In this document: positions 54,282 to 63,271 of the stretch, in pieces
Position numbering within the stretch: position 1 is the first letter of the stretch
How the letters are laid out: each line of letters opens with the position of its first letter
Assembly (NCBI RefSeq): GCF_000233715.2
Contig: NC_021184.1
Location: 3,744,001-3,808,000, forward strand
Source: Desulfoscipio gibsoniae DSM 7213
GTDB lineage: Bacteria > Bacillota > Desulfotomaculia > Desulfotomaculales > Desulfallaceae
Direction of reading: 5' to 3'
DNA: 64,000 nucleotides
The notes under the pieces: generated by a model
Told to the model about the DNA's origin: nothing
Databases searched by the model: none
The model's input: only the letters and a program-made list of their open reading frames with translations
Made by a program: the position numbers and the translations under genes

Positions 54282-57200
54282 TTACCCACTGGTCTCATGT
54301 ACTTGCCCTTTCGCGTACGCTAATACATCGCCACCATAAAACATATACAAGTATGCGGCAGTTACCCGGCGGCCGGTGATAATTTCCGCCGCCCTTATGT
54401 AAAGTTCGAGCTGACTCCCATAGCGCAAGGCCTTTTGCATCAACGTAGCGCGGGTATAGCGGTCGGTTTTGTAGTCCACCAGCAGCAGGCCCGCCCCTTC
54501 ATCAGCCAGGCAGTCGATAATCCCCTGCACCAGCACGGTTTCATCGCTACCGGCGTTTCCCACTACCTGCGGGTAAACCTGCTGTACAGGCAGGGCTAAA
54601 GTAAAGGGAAGCTCCCGGTAAACCCGGTTGCTTTTCAGTATCCTTTGTCCCAGGGGACTACCCCAAAAGCAGGCCACTGCCTCAGGTAACACCACCGAGG
54701 CCTGGGCCCGGCTTAGCTTTTCTTGCTCCACCATGGCAGCTATTTGTTCGCTGATACCTATTATATCCAATTTTCCCCTCAGATCCAGCAGCTGCATCAC
54801 CAAGTGTAGTGCCTGTCCCCGCTCGGCTGCAGTAAGCCCGGTACTTTTTTGCACAAATAGCGGCCTGGCGGACAAACTGCTCTGGAAGTCCCGGTTCTGC
54901 TGTTGTACACCGGGGACCATTTCACCGTGCAGCAGCGTCCCCTTTAAACCGGTTACAGTAGCCCGGGCTGCTAGACCCTGCCAGTGTTGATGCGGGTAGC
55001 GCCAGTTCAGACGGGCTTTAACCTGCTCTACCAATGGACCGTCCCCTGGCACGGGCTCAAGCCGGCGCACATGCTCCATATGGTCAACAGTAGGTGGCGC
55101 ATCAGCTTTCCGCTGCCGGGCATGACTGTCCCAGACAAACACGCGCCAGCGCGAAGGGTCACCCCCAAAAGCCAGTTGCGCAGGTTCCCCCCCCTGTGCC
55201 AAGCCGGAGTGATCCAGAGACAACTGAGCCTCATCTATGATACCGGAGAGTGCCCGCAGCGGCGCACCATCGTGGTGCCTGGCCAGGGCCGGACACAGCC
55301 AGTCCAGGTAATGCCTGGCACCGGCGGTCAGCCAGGGCGGCAGTTGCAGCTGTGGCCTGTGTGCTGCAGCGCACCAACGGGTGGAGGAATCCCGCAGCCC
55401 GCGCACTGCACCCACCAGGATTAATTTTTCCCGGGCCCTGGTCATAGCCACATAAAGCACCCGCATTTCTTCAGCCAGCGCCTCGGCCCGCAGCTTGTCC
55501 CGCACTGCGAGCTTAGCCACCGTGGGGTAGGCAATGCGTTTCTCAGCATCCACCAACTGGGGGCCCAGCCCCAGTTTGCGATGCATCAGCACGCCTTTGT
55601 TTAAATCCCTAAGGTTAAACCTTTTGCCCAGCCCGGCCACAATCACCACGGGAAATTCCAGTCCCTTGCTTTTATGGATGCTCATGATGCGCACAACATT
55701 TTCATTTTCGCCCAGGGCACGGGCCGCCCCCATATCACCGCTATTATCCCTGATACGCTGAATAAAACGCATAAAACGGAATAAACCCCGGTAAGCGGTG
55801 GATTCGTACTGCCGGGCACGGTGATACAGCGCCCGCAGGTTGGCCTGGCGCTGGCCACCCCCTGGCAGGCCGCCCACAAAATCATAGTAACCCGTTTCCC
55901 GGTACAGTGTCCATAACAGCTCGGCAAGGCTGCCCCGGCGGGCCATGGTGCGCCAGCGCTCCAATTGTTGGAGAAACCGCACCAGTGGTTCGATCAGCGC
56001 CTTCGGCCCTTCCAAAGTGCTCAGCACTACTGCGTCATAAAAATCACCCGGCCCACCGCACAGTCTGATTTGGGCCAAATCCTCCGATTTTAAACCCACG
56101 AGGGGCGACCGCAGCACCGCCGCCAGCGGTACATCCTGGCGCGGGTTATCAATAATTTTCAGCAGGGCCAAAATGGTTTCTACCTCGGTGGCCTCGAAAT
56201 ATCCCGTATTAAGCTCTGCATAGGCAGGTATACCCAGCTTGCCAAATTCCTCCAGGAAGACATTGGCCCGCCCGGTTGTGGCCCTTAACAGCACCACAAC
56301 ATCCCGGTAGTTTAGTGTCCGGTACCCATTTTGCTCCCGGTCATATACCCGCCAGCCCTCCTCCACCATTTGAGTGATCCGCTGAGCCACTGTGCCCGCC
56401 TCCATCCGAAGGGCATCCAGGTCCTCCTCGGAATCAGCACCAGGGACATCTTCACCGTCACCGGAAGCGGAAAAATCTTCATCTTCAGCGGCTATATCCT
56501 GCTCCTGCTCTGTTTCAATTAAATGCAGCTCCACCGTTTCCCCCGGTTGCCCCGGTCCTTTCACCCCGCAGGCCGGGTCACCATCGGTTGTTGCTTCGCA
56601 CAGGCACCCCGGCTGAGCGCAATGATCATCCACCACACCCGGTCGGGGCGGATAGCCGGCCCCGTAGATCAATTCTGCTTGGGTATCGTAAGTCATTTCG
56701 CCTACTGCAGGACTCATAATCTGGCCAAATATAAAATTAACCGCGTTTACCACTCCCCGGCGGCTGCGGAAGTTGCGGGCCAGGTTGATTAACCTGCCAC
56801 CGTCACCAGCGGCATACCGATGATATTTGTCCATGAACAATCCGGGCTCGGCCAGACGAAACCGGTAAATACTTTGTTTAACATCGCCCACCATAAACAG
56901 GCCGGATCCTGCATGCCCTTCAGCACCGGACACCAGGTTTAAAATTGTTTCCTGCACAGCATTGATATCCTGGTATTCGTCCACCAGCACCTCGGCAAAA
57001 CGTTCCTGCAGTTCCAGGGCTACGGCGGAGGGGCACAGCACACCGCCACCACCGGTAGCGCTGTCAACACCATTACCGGCGGCACCATGCATGTCTTGCA
57101 AAATCTGCAGTGCATAATGTTCCAGATCGCTAAAATCCACCACCCCGCGATCTAGTTTGACCTGTCGATAATGCCCGGCGAACTGTTCCACCAGTCCGGC

Positions 57201-58226
57201 CAGTGCCCCCAGCAGAGGTACCATTTGCCGCAATTCAATCAGCAGCTGTGCAGCAGGACGATTAAAATAACGGCCCCGCATTTTTTGCACCCGCTCTTTG
57301 GCAGCATTGCGCAGCTTCTGGGCCGTTTTTTTTAAATTTTCATCGGCCACATTCTTTTTACAACTGGCCAGTTTACTGAATACTGTGGCGCTAAACTGCC
57401 GGTGCAGTTTATCCCAGCTAATGGAAGAGGCTTTAATTAAATCATCCACCAGCAGTAGATCCTCCTGCAGAGTAGCCTGATAGGGACCTGGTCCCCCAGG
57501 GCGGCGGGCCAATTGACCGGCTTGTTCCAACATGCCCCGTACGCCGGCCAATTCATTTTTGATGCTCTCTTTTAATATGTTAAACCATGGCAGGTCGTCA
57601 ACCACAGCATTTTCGGGAAGGTTAAACCAATCCGGCAACCGGCGCAACCATTGTCCGGGCCAAGGGGTGCTCCGTGAAAACTTGTATAACTCCAGCACCA
57701 GCTCTTGCAGTCCCGTGTCATCCTGGTGCCCGCCATAGCAGTCCGCCAGCGCCAGAAAATGCTGGTCCCCTGCAGCATACCGGCTTTCAAAAACAGCCTC
57801 AAGCACGTCCAGCTGCAGCAAAGCGGATTCGGCATCATCGGCCACCCGAAATACAGGGTCCAGTTCCAAACGATAAAAGTGCTGCCGGATTAACTCCAGG
57901 CAAAAGGAGTGCATGGTGCTAATGCTGGCCCGCTGTAATAATGCCAACTGGCGGCGCAACAGCCCCGAACCCGGGTCGCTTTCCAATGCCCGGTTAATGG
58001 CCAGGCCAATGCGTTCCCGCATTTCTGCGGCCGCCGCATTGGTAAAGGTAACCACCAGCAGCCTGTCCACATCCACCGGATTCGCGGGGTCTGTAATTCG
58101 CCTGATAATGCGCTCCACCAGCACAGCAGTTTTACCGGCCCCCGCCGCTGCCGCCACCAACAGCCGGCTATCCCGGCAGGTAATGGCATTGAGCTGTTCA
58201 GGAGTCCATCTTTCAGTCATTTTCAT
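54282..58226 (-). CDS. addA: ATP-dependent helicase/nuclease subunit A
   Basis: About 1314 residues. UvrD-type 3'-5' helicase with Walker A LVAAAAGAGKTAVL, helicase motif II LVDEYQDINAVQE, GDVKQSIYRFR, MSIHKSKGLEFPVVIV, and a C-terminal RecB-like nuclease with LLVDYKTDRYTRATLM. A long acidic linker around residues 565-610 is an addition to the usual chain. With AddB it resects double-strand ends. ATG 58226 follows AAAGGCGGGCGG; addB lies just upstream, as in other addBA operons. Confidence 0.95.
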   Translation of the reverse strand: MKMTERWTPEQLNAITCRDSRLLVAAAAGAGKTAVLVERIIRRITDPANPVDVDRLLVVTFTNAAAAEMRERIGLAINRALESDPGSGLLRRQLALLQRASISTMHSFCLELIRQHFYRLELDPVFRVADDAESALLQLDVLEAVFESRYAAGDQHFLALADCYGGHQDDTGLQELVLELYKFSRSTPWPGQWLRRLPDWFNLPENAVVDDLPWFNILKESIKNELAGVRGMLEQAGQLARRPGGPGPYQATLQEDLLLVDDLIKASSISWDKLHRQFSATVFSKLASCKKNVADENLKKTAQKLRNAAKERVQKMRGRYFNRPAAQLLIELRQMVPLLGALAGLVEQFAGHYRQVKLDRGVVDFSDLEHYALQILQDMHGAAGNGVDSATGGGGVLCPSAVALELQERFAEVLVDEYQDINAVQETILNLVSGAEGHAGSGLFMVGDVKQSIYRFRLAEPGLFMDKYHRYAAGDGGRLINLARNFRSRRGVVNAVNFIFGQIMSPAVGEMTYDTQAELIYGAGYPPRPGVVDDHCAQPGCLCEATTDGDPACGVKGPGQPGETVELHLIETEQEQDIAAEDEDFSASGDGEDVPGADSEEDLDALRMEAGTVAQRITQMVEEGWRVYDREQNGYRTLNYRDVVVLLRATTGRANVFLEEFGKLGIPAYAELNTGYFEATEVETILALLKIIDNPRQDVPLAAVLRSPLVGLKSEDLAQIRLCGGPGDFYDAVVLSTLEGPKALIEPLVRFLQQLERWRTMARRGSLAELLWTLYRETGYYDFVGGLPGGGQRQANLRALYHRARQYESTAYRGLFRFMRFIQRIRDNSGDMGAARALGENENVVRIMSIHKSKGLEFPVVIVAGLGKRFNLRDLNKGVLMHRKLGLGPQLVDAEKRIAYPTVAKLAVRDKLRAEALAEEMRVLYVAMTRAREKLILVGAVRGLRDSSTRWCAAAHRPQLQLPPWLTAGARHYLDWLCPALARHHDGAPLRALSGIIDEAQLSLDHSGLAQGGEPAQLAFGGDPSRWRVFVWDSHARQRKADAPPTVDHMEHVRRLEPVPGDGPLVEQVKARLNWRYPHQHWQGLAARATVTGLKGTLLHGEMVPGVQQQNRDFQSSLSARPLFVQKSTGLTAAERGQALHLVMQLLDLRGKLDIIGISEQIAAMVEQEKLSRAQASVVLPEAVACFWGSPLGQRILKSNRVYRELPFTLALPVQQVYPQVVGNAGSDETVLVQGIIDCLADEGAGLLLVDYKTDRYTRATLMQKALRYGSQLELYIRAAEIITGRRVTAAYLYMFYGGDVLAYAKGQVHETSG

Positions 58227-58338
58227 CCGCCCGCCTTTCTTAATAAACATAATTCTTATAACCCATCATAAAATGCCTGTGATTCATATAATAATTATTT
58301 AATTAAAAATACCATTTATAGCTGCAATATGCTCCCTT

Positions 58339-61300
58339 TCACTTATCCTTCCCGTCCCCCAACTGTTCCTTAATGCTCTGCCATACGATGGTATCCTTTT
58401 CCGGTGTAATAATCCTGAAGGCATTGCCCGGCAATAGCAGGTCGAACTGGCAAACCGGTTTATAGGAACAGTAGCGGCAGTAACGAAACTCACCCTGCCG
58501 GTAAGGACTGATATCCTTGATCCCGGCCATTATATCAGCGCCAGCGCCGGCCAGCTGATGCCGCAGGTAGGCCCGCAGCATAGCAAACTGCTCATGGTCC
58601 AGCACCGCGGAGCGGGCAGAAAGGGTGCCGTCCTTTTTAATGCTCACCGGTAAAAGGTCCGAGGCGGACCCGGCCAGGCTGTCCATCAACCGCACCAGTT
58701 CAGGCTCAGCCAGCAGCAGGCCTTTCATTTTCAGTGCTTTAAGCAGCAATCGCTCTGCTTCCCCATCCGCCAGAGGTGAGCCGTCCGTTTGCAGTATAGG
58801 CTCGGCAATGCGAAAATACAGCACAGCACCTGGCAGGCCCCGGTCACCCAGCAGCTGCCGGGAATACTCCAGCGCCACCTCCAGGTAGGTAAGCAATTGT
58901 AGTTTGAGGCCGTGCAGGATATCGCTCAGCTTGATGGTGTTCACCCCTGATTTATAATCAATCACCCGCAGGTACAGCGTGCCTTCGTGCCGCGCCGCAT
59001 CCAGCCTGTCAATGCGGCCAGTGAGCAGCATCTCGTCGCCGCCCGGCAAGCTGAACACCACTCCGGGCAGTTCTCCCCCGGGGCCAAAGGCTAGTTCCAG
59101 CCCCACGGGCCGAAAGCGCCCGCGCCGGGCATGCTCGGCCAGCACCAGCGCCGAGCGCTGCACAATGCGCTTTAATTTACCCGTCAGGTAACGGTGCCGG
59201 GCGGAGCTGAGCAATATTTCACTTTGCAGGTGCGGGGCCAGGATATCAACCACCTCACCGGCCAGTTCCCGGCACCGGTCTGTTTCCAATTCACCCCAGT
59301 CCATCCCCCCATCCTGCAATCGCTGGGCAAAAAGCTTAAGTGCAGCATGGAAAAACTGTCCCGTATCCGGTGCCTGCAGCCGAAACACCGCCCTATCCTT
59401 AAGGCGCAGCCCGTAGGACAAGAAATGGGCAAAGGGACAGGAACGAAACTTCTCAAGACCGGATACTCCGGTTTTAAAGGGCCGGCCGTATAGCTGCCGG
59501 GCTATTGAGCGGGGCAGCCGGCCTTCCCGGTTACTGTAAAACAAGCTTTCCATCACCCGAACAAACAGTGGATGATGGCGGTTTTGAAGAAACCAGTTGT
59601 ATACGTCCCACCACAAGGGGTCTATGTACCGCCCGGCCCCGGCATCGCGTAAACGTCCGGCCAGGTAGGTCAGGCAGCGGCTGGGATGAGTGACAAATGT
59701 CACATCGGGCACTTGGCCAGTCCCCGGTTCCTGCAGCCAGAGTCCTTCCGCCAGGTCGGGAAAAAATTCCCGCACACGGTGCACAACGGGTGACGGGCGC
59801 AGCGCCCGGCCCTCCCCATCGGCCAGTGGATAGGATAACACCAGCTGCTCCGAGGCCCGGGTAAGGGCCTGGTACACCATGTATTGCTCATCAAAAACCC
59901 GCCGCCGCACACCCGGGGCTAGCGACAATCCGCTGCCCTGCAGCCGCTCCCGCTCAATTTCGGTAAATATCCCCTGCTCTGTCAGCCGGGCCGGCAGCAC
60001 CCCATCGTTGATGCCTGGTATGAACGCGGCCCGCACCCGGGGACTACGGGAACGATCCAATGAGCCCACTACCACCTGATCCAGCCCTGGCGGTATAAGA
60101 CCCAGGCGCATGGCATCCAGGCCGGCATCCAAAATAACGTTGTACTGCTTTAACGAGAGCTCTTCTTCGCCCAGGGATTCAACCATTTCATCCAGCAGCG
60201 TCACCAAATCCACCCAGATTTGTTCATGTTCCCGGGCTTCTTCCAACCGGCCTTCCTCCCGGGCCAAAGCAGCCCAGCGTTCCAGCTGCTCCGGAACCTC
60301 CAGCTGTTCCAGCAGCATGTACAGCGCCCCGGTGTAGTCCGCCACTGTGGCACCATCCTGCACAGCCTGGTGGAAACCGGCCAAAACGGACACAGCAGCA
60401 CCCCGGATGCTGTTAATTTGCTCAAGGGCTATTTTTTGCTGTTCAGAAACAACATCATCATCTTCCAAGGTTAACCGGCGACGGTACTCCCAGGGCTGGT
60501 TGTCAAACCAACGACTGCCTCTGATGCCATGAGCCAATACATAGTTCTCCAGAATATCCACTTCATCCCGGCTCAACCGGGCAAGATCGGTCTTTAAGTA
60601 ACGAAATACGGGATCAAAGGGCCAGTTTTCAGCCACTGTTTCCAGAGCTGCTCGGATCAGCTCTACCAGTGGATGATGCAGCACCGTGCGCTTATGATCC
60701 AGAAAAAAGGGGATTCCGTGGTCGTTAAAGACAGCCTCAATCAAATCTGCGTACAAATCCACTTCCCGCAGCAGCACCACAATGTCTCTCCAGCGGTAAC
60801 CCCGGTCACGACACAGGCCGGTGATTGCCCGGGCCATGCCTTCCACTTCGGCGCGGCGGTCGGCAGCGGCTATAACACTTATACCCGTTTCTCCTAAATC
60901 CTTGCCGGCTGCAGCACCATCAGCCGCCTGCTTGCCCTGCATACAGGCTGGATCCGGTGTCTGGTACGTTTCGTTCACGGCACCATCTTGTGTATGCGGC
61001 AGGCTTTTAACCGCCCTGTAATCAAACAAGGTCTTCTCCAAATAAGCCAGGTGCCGGGAGACGAACCTGGGCAGCACACCATTATCCGCAACCGGCACGT
61101 GGTATACCGGTAATTTTATCCCATTTGCCATGTTCAACAGCTCATGGTAGGTCTCCCAAACAGGATAAAAGGGGTCGGTCTCGGTCATTATCTGGTCAGC
61201 AAAGCCAGGGCTTAAACATAAAGTTATATTTAGCCCCCGGGTATGCTGCAGCAGCGCTTCCAGCACGGCGTATTCCCGGGGGGTAAAGCCGGAGAACCCG

Positions 61301-61917
61301 TCCACCCAGATATTAGCCTGGTTCAGCCAGGGTGAAACCCGTATCTTTTCCGCAGCTAGAGCCAGGTAATCATCGGGGTCGATAAAGCGGTCACGCAAAA
61401 AATATGTAAAGTCGGCAAAAATGAGCTGTAAATCACGCAATTTGTCCACCAGCAACCCGGCATCCCCCGCCCGCTCCAGCCCGGCCAGGCAGCGGCACAA
61501 ATCGCCCGCATCCACCTGGTAGCTTTTCAATTCACTCAGCGCGCGGGCCAGCTTGTCCACAAAACCGGGCAACCGGACCGCCCGGCCGAAAATACGCAAC
61601 TCATCCAGCCTGCCTTCCAGCAGCCGCCGCAAAATCATGCGCTTGCCCATCTCCCCCAGAGGCAGCCGGGTAGCACCGCCGGCCTCCTGCAGCACCCGGA
61701 GAGCCAGCCGGCTAAAGCCCAGCACCTGGGCTCGCATAAAACCTCCCGCACCCGTAACCCGGGCTAAAGCCTGCTCAGTTTGAAAAGAAGCTTGCTCGGG
61801 CACCAGCATAATTAAAGGTGTACCCAGTGGCTGCTGCTGTAGTTCATGGCTCATTTCCCGCAGACAGAGGGTTGTTTTACCAGCCCCCGCCCGTCCCATG
61901 ATTAGCCTTAAAAACAA
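58339..61917 (-). CDS. addB: ATP-dependent nuclease subunit B
   Basis: 1192 residues. N-terminal Walker-A-like MGRAGAGKTTLC, an inactive helicase body, and a C-terminal nuclease with LRVIDYKSGVNTIKL. The Fe-S cluster Cys are seen as FRSCPFAHF (residue about 815) and YCRYCSYKPVC (about 1140), the expected one-plus-three arrangement. TTG start after CAAAGG. First gene of addBA. Confidence 0.94.
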   Translation of the reverse strand: MFLRLIMGRAGAGKTTLCLREMSHELQQQPLGTPLIMLVPEQASFQTEQALARVTGAGGFMRAQVLGFSRLALRVLQEAGGATRLPLGEMGKRMILRRLLEGRLDELRIFGRAVRLPGFVDKLARALSELKSYQVDAGDLCRCLAGLERAGDAGLLVDKLRDLQLIFADFTYFLRDRFIDPDDYLALAAEKIRVSPWLNQANIWVDGFSGFTPREYAVLEALLQHTRGLNITLCLSPGFADQIMTETDPFYPVWETYHELLNMANGIKLPVYHVPVADNGVLPRFVSRHLAYLEKTLFDYRAVKSLPHTQDGAVNETYQTPDPACMQGKQAADGAAAGKDLGETGISVIAAADRRAEVEGMARAITGLCRDRGYRWRDIVVLLREVDLYADLIEAVFNDHGIPFFLDHKRTVLHHPLVELIRAALETVAENWPFDPVFRYLKTDLARLSRDEVDILENYVLAHGIRGSRWFDNQPWEYRRRLTLEDDDVVSEQQKIALEQINSIRGAAVSVLAGFHQAVQDGATVADYTGALYMLLEQLEVPEQLERWAALAREEGRLEEAREHEQIWVDLVTLLDEMVESLGEEELSLKQYNVILDAGLDAMRLGLIPPGLDQVVVGSLDRSRSPRVRAAFIPGINDGVLPARLTEQGIFTEIERERLQGSGLSLAPGVRRRVFDEQYMVYQALTRASEQLVLSYPLADGEGRALRPSPVVHRVREFFPDLAEGLWLQEPGTGQVPDVTFVTHPSRCLTYLAGRLRDAGAGRYIDPLWWDVYNWFLQNRHHPLFVRVMESLFYSNREGRLPRSIARQLYGRPFKTGVSGLEKFRSCPFAHFLSYGLRLKDRAVFRLQAPDTGQFFHAALKLFAQRLQDGGMDWGELETDRCRELAGEVVDILAPHLQSEILLSSARHRYLTGKLKRIVQRSALVLAEHARRGRFRPVGLELAFGPGGELPGVVFSLPGGDEMLLTGRIDRLDAARHEGTLYLRVIDYKSGVNTIKLSDILHGLKLQLLTYLEVALEYSRQLLGDRGLPGAVLYFRIAEPILQTDGSPLADGEAERLLLKALKMKGLLLAEPELVRLMDSLAGSASDLLPVSIKKDGTLSARSAVLDHEQFAMLRAYLRHQLAGAGADIMAGIKDISPYRQGEFRYCRYCSYKPVCQFDLLLPGNAFRIITPEKDTIVWQSIKEQLGDGKDK

Positions 61918-62027
61918 ACCTTTGGCCCCCTTACTCTGGAATCAACAGGTTTTTGTTGCTCATAAAATTCTACGGCCTTTAGTATATGTAACCAGAATAC
62001 GTTACAGTTAACGTTATAAAATTTAAA

Positions 62028-62232
62028 GGCCTTCGCATAAACTGCGAAGGCCATCAAAACTGTCTTTCCCACCGGGCCGTTACCCACCAGTTTTTTTATC
62101 AACCCACCTCTCCCAGGTGGGTGCCGACCAGCTGCGTCTGTCTTCCGCCCGTGGCGGCCTGACATAGACAACCGGATCTGATGCTCCCGAATTACATTTG
62201 TAGGTTAAAAAAACAAGGGGTCACGTACCAAG
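62028..62232 (-). ncRNA. 6S-like small RNA candidate with own promoter and terminator
   Basis: A gene-free transcription unit. Minus strand TATAAT lies near 62240; a strong hairpin GGCCTTCGCA/TGCGAAGGCC then TTTAAATTTT ends it at 62028. Within: CATCA/TGATG and TTGTC/GACAG closing pairs, GGCCG/CGGCC, an asymmetrical central part, and a CACCCACCT/AGGTGGGTTG hairpin followed by GGTGGGTAACGGCC. This fits the long, interrupted hairpin of bacterial 6S RNA. A reading frame across it (61908-62171) has no family match. Rfam search would settle the class. Confidence 0.5.
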
Positions 62233-62291
62233 TAGGTAATATTATAATCTCATAAAAATTTTATTAAATCAATATTGACTTTTTAAAATAA

Positions 62292-62655
62292 AAACCGGAC
62301 TATGACCGTAAGCGAGATTCTGTTTCAGCAGTCATCTATCTAGGCAAACCTTGCGGTTCACCTCCCCCTCCCGGGGGTGCCCCTACCCGCAGCTCAAAGG
62401 CTGCCTATTTGGGTTGCACGCTGGCGGAGTTTACCCTTGCACTCACCGGTTACCCGATGACTTAGTTTCTGTGGCACTTTACAGCTACTGAAAACCCATT
62501 GGGTTTCTTTGACCGTCGTCAGGTCGCCCTGCCCCGGCTTGCGCCGGGCACCATTCTACACCAAATGCCTTTATGGACACCCGGTGTGCGTGTCTCGACT
62601 TTCCTCTACCATCCGGTTAAACCGAACAGCAGCGACTGCTCGTCATACTCCAGTT
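62292..62655 (-). ncRNA. rnpB: RNase P RNA
   Basis: About 364 nt, bacterial class A layout. Helix P1 pairs ACTGGAGTATGAC at the 5' end (near 62655) with GTCATAGTCCGGT at the 3' end (near 62294). Conserved blocks in order: GTAGAGGAAAGTCGAG, GGCAGGGCGACCTGA, GCCACAGAAAC, GGTGAGTGCAAGGG, GGTGAACCGCAAGG, TAGATAGATGACTGC and AACAGAATCTCGCTTACGG. A U-tract follows. Precursor tRNA 5' processing. Confidence 0.92.
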
Positions 62656-62834
62656 CTTGTTCAATGGTCACATTACGTAATTATAAACCAATTACCGCCT
62701 GTGTGCAAATGCAATGTGTACCATATTCACCGGCCGATTACCATCTAACAGTCATTGACTAACCAACCGTTTAAATGATACATTTAAAAAAAAGGTTTTC
62801 ACATATTTAAAAATGTTGAGGGGGGAAAATATCC

Positions 62835-62996
62835 ATGGATAACTGGACACCATTTTATATTTTCATGGGTGTAATGGCCGTTATCGGACTTATCGCCGGC
62901 ATATTTGCTAATTCCATTAAAAAAGCCATGGCGGATCTGGAATACTTTTCGACCGGCAAGGTAACTGATCACCACCAATATATTCCATACGATTAA
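62835..62996 (+). CDS. Small single-span membrane protein (53 residues)
   Basis: ATG after GAGGGGGG, then 53 codons to TAA. One membrane helix (FYIFMGVMAVIGLIAGIFA, residues 8-26) with a short outer end and a charged tail (KKAMADLEYFSTGK). Not recognised; similar small proteins are often sporulation- or stress-linked. A strong terminator 55 nt downstream supports its being a real transcript. Confidence 0.65.
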   Translation: MDNWTPFYIFMGVMAVIGLIAGIFANSIKKAMADLEYFSTGKVTDHHQYIPYD

Positions 62997-63048
62997 TATA
63001 TAAAACCGACATACTCTATAAAGCAATCTTATTTGGATTATAACACGA

Positions 63049-63086
63049 AAGAAGTGCTGGCTTTTAAACCAGTACTTCTTTTTTTT
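63049..63086 (+). terminator. Terminator after the small membrane protein gene
   Basis: GAAGTGCTGG / CCAGTACTTC stem with loop CTTTTAAA, followed by TTTTTTTTT. Confidence 0.85.
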
Positions 63087-63271
63087 AGACCGCATTGACA
63101 CCAATTCCGGAAACGGCTATACCGGTAATGGTTCCGCTACCTTACTTATTCTTTTAGTATATTTTTCACGCTGTTTTCATATAATTTACGACAGTTTATT
63201 ATTTATGGAAAAGCCAAGCTATAAGTGGTATACTAAAGATAATTGTCCATAGGGAAAGGAACGGTGACACA

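Noticed and set aside
61908-62171. 87-codon reading frame on the minus strand
   Set aside because: Overlaps the addB start and a strongly structured, promoter- and terminator-bounded RNA; the peptide shows no family pattern and no ribosome-binding site.
62499-62762. Reading frames on the plus strand across rnpB
   Set aside because: They lie antisense to the RNase P RNA; no coding evidence.
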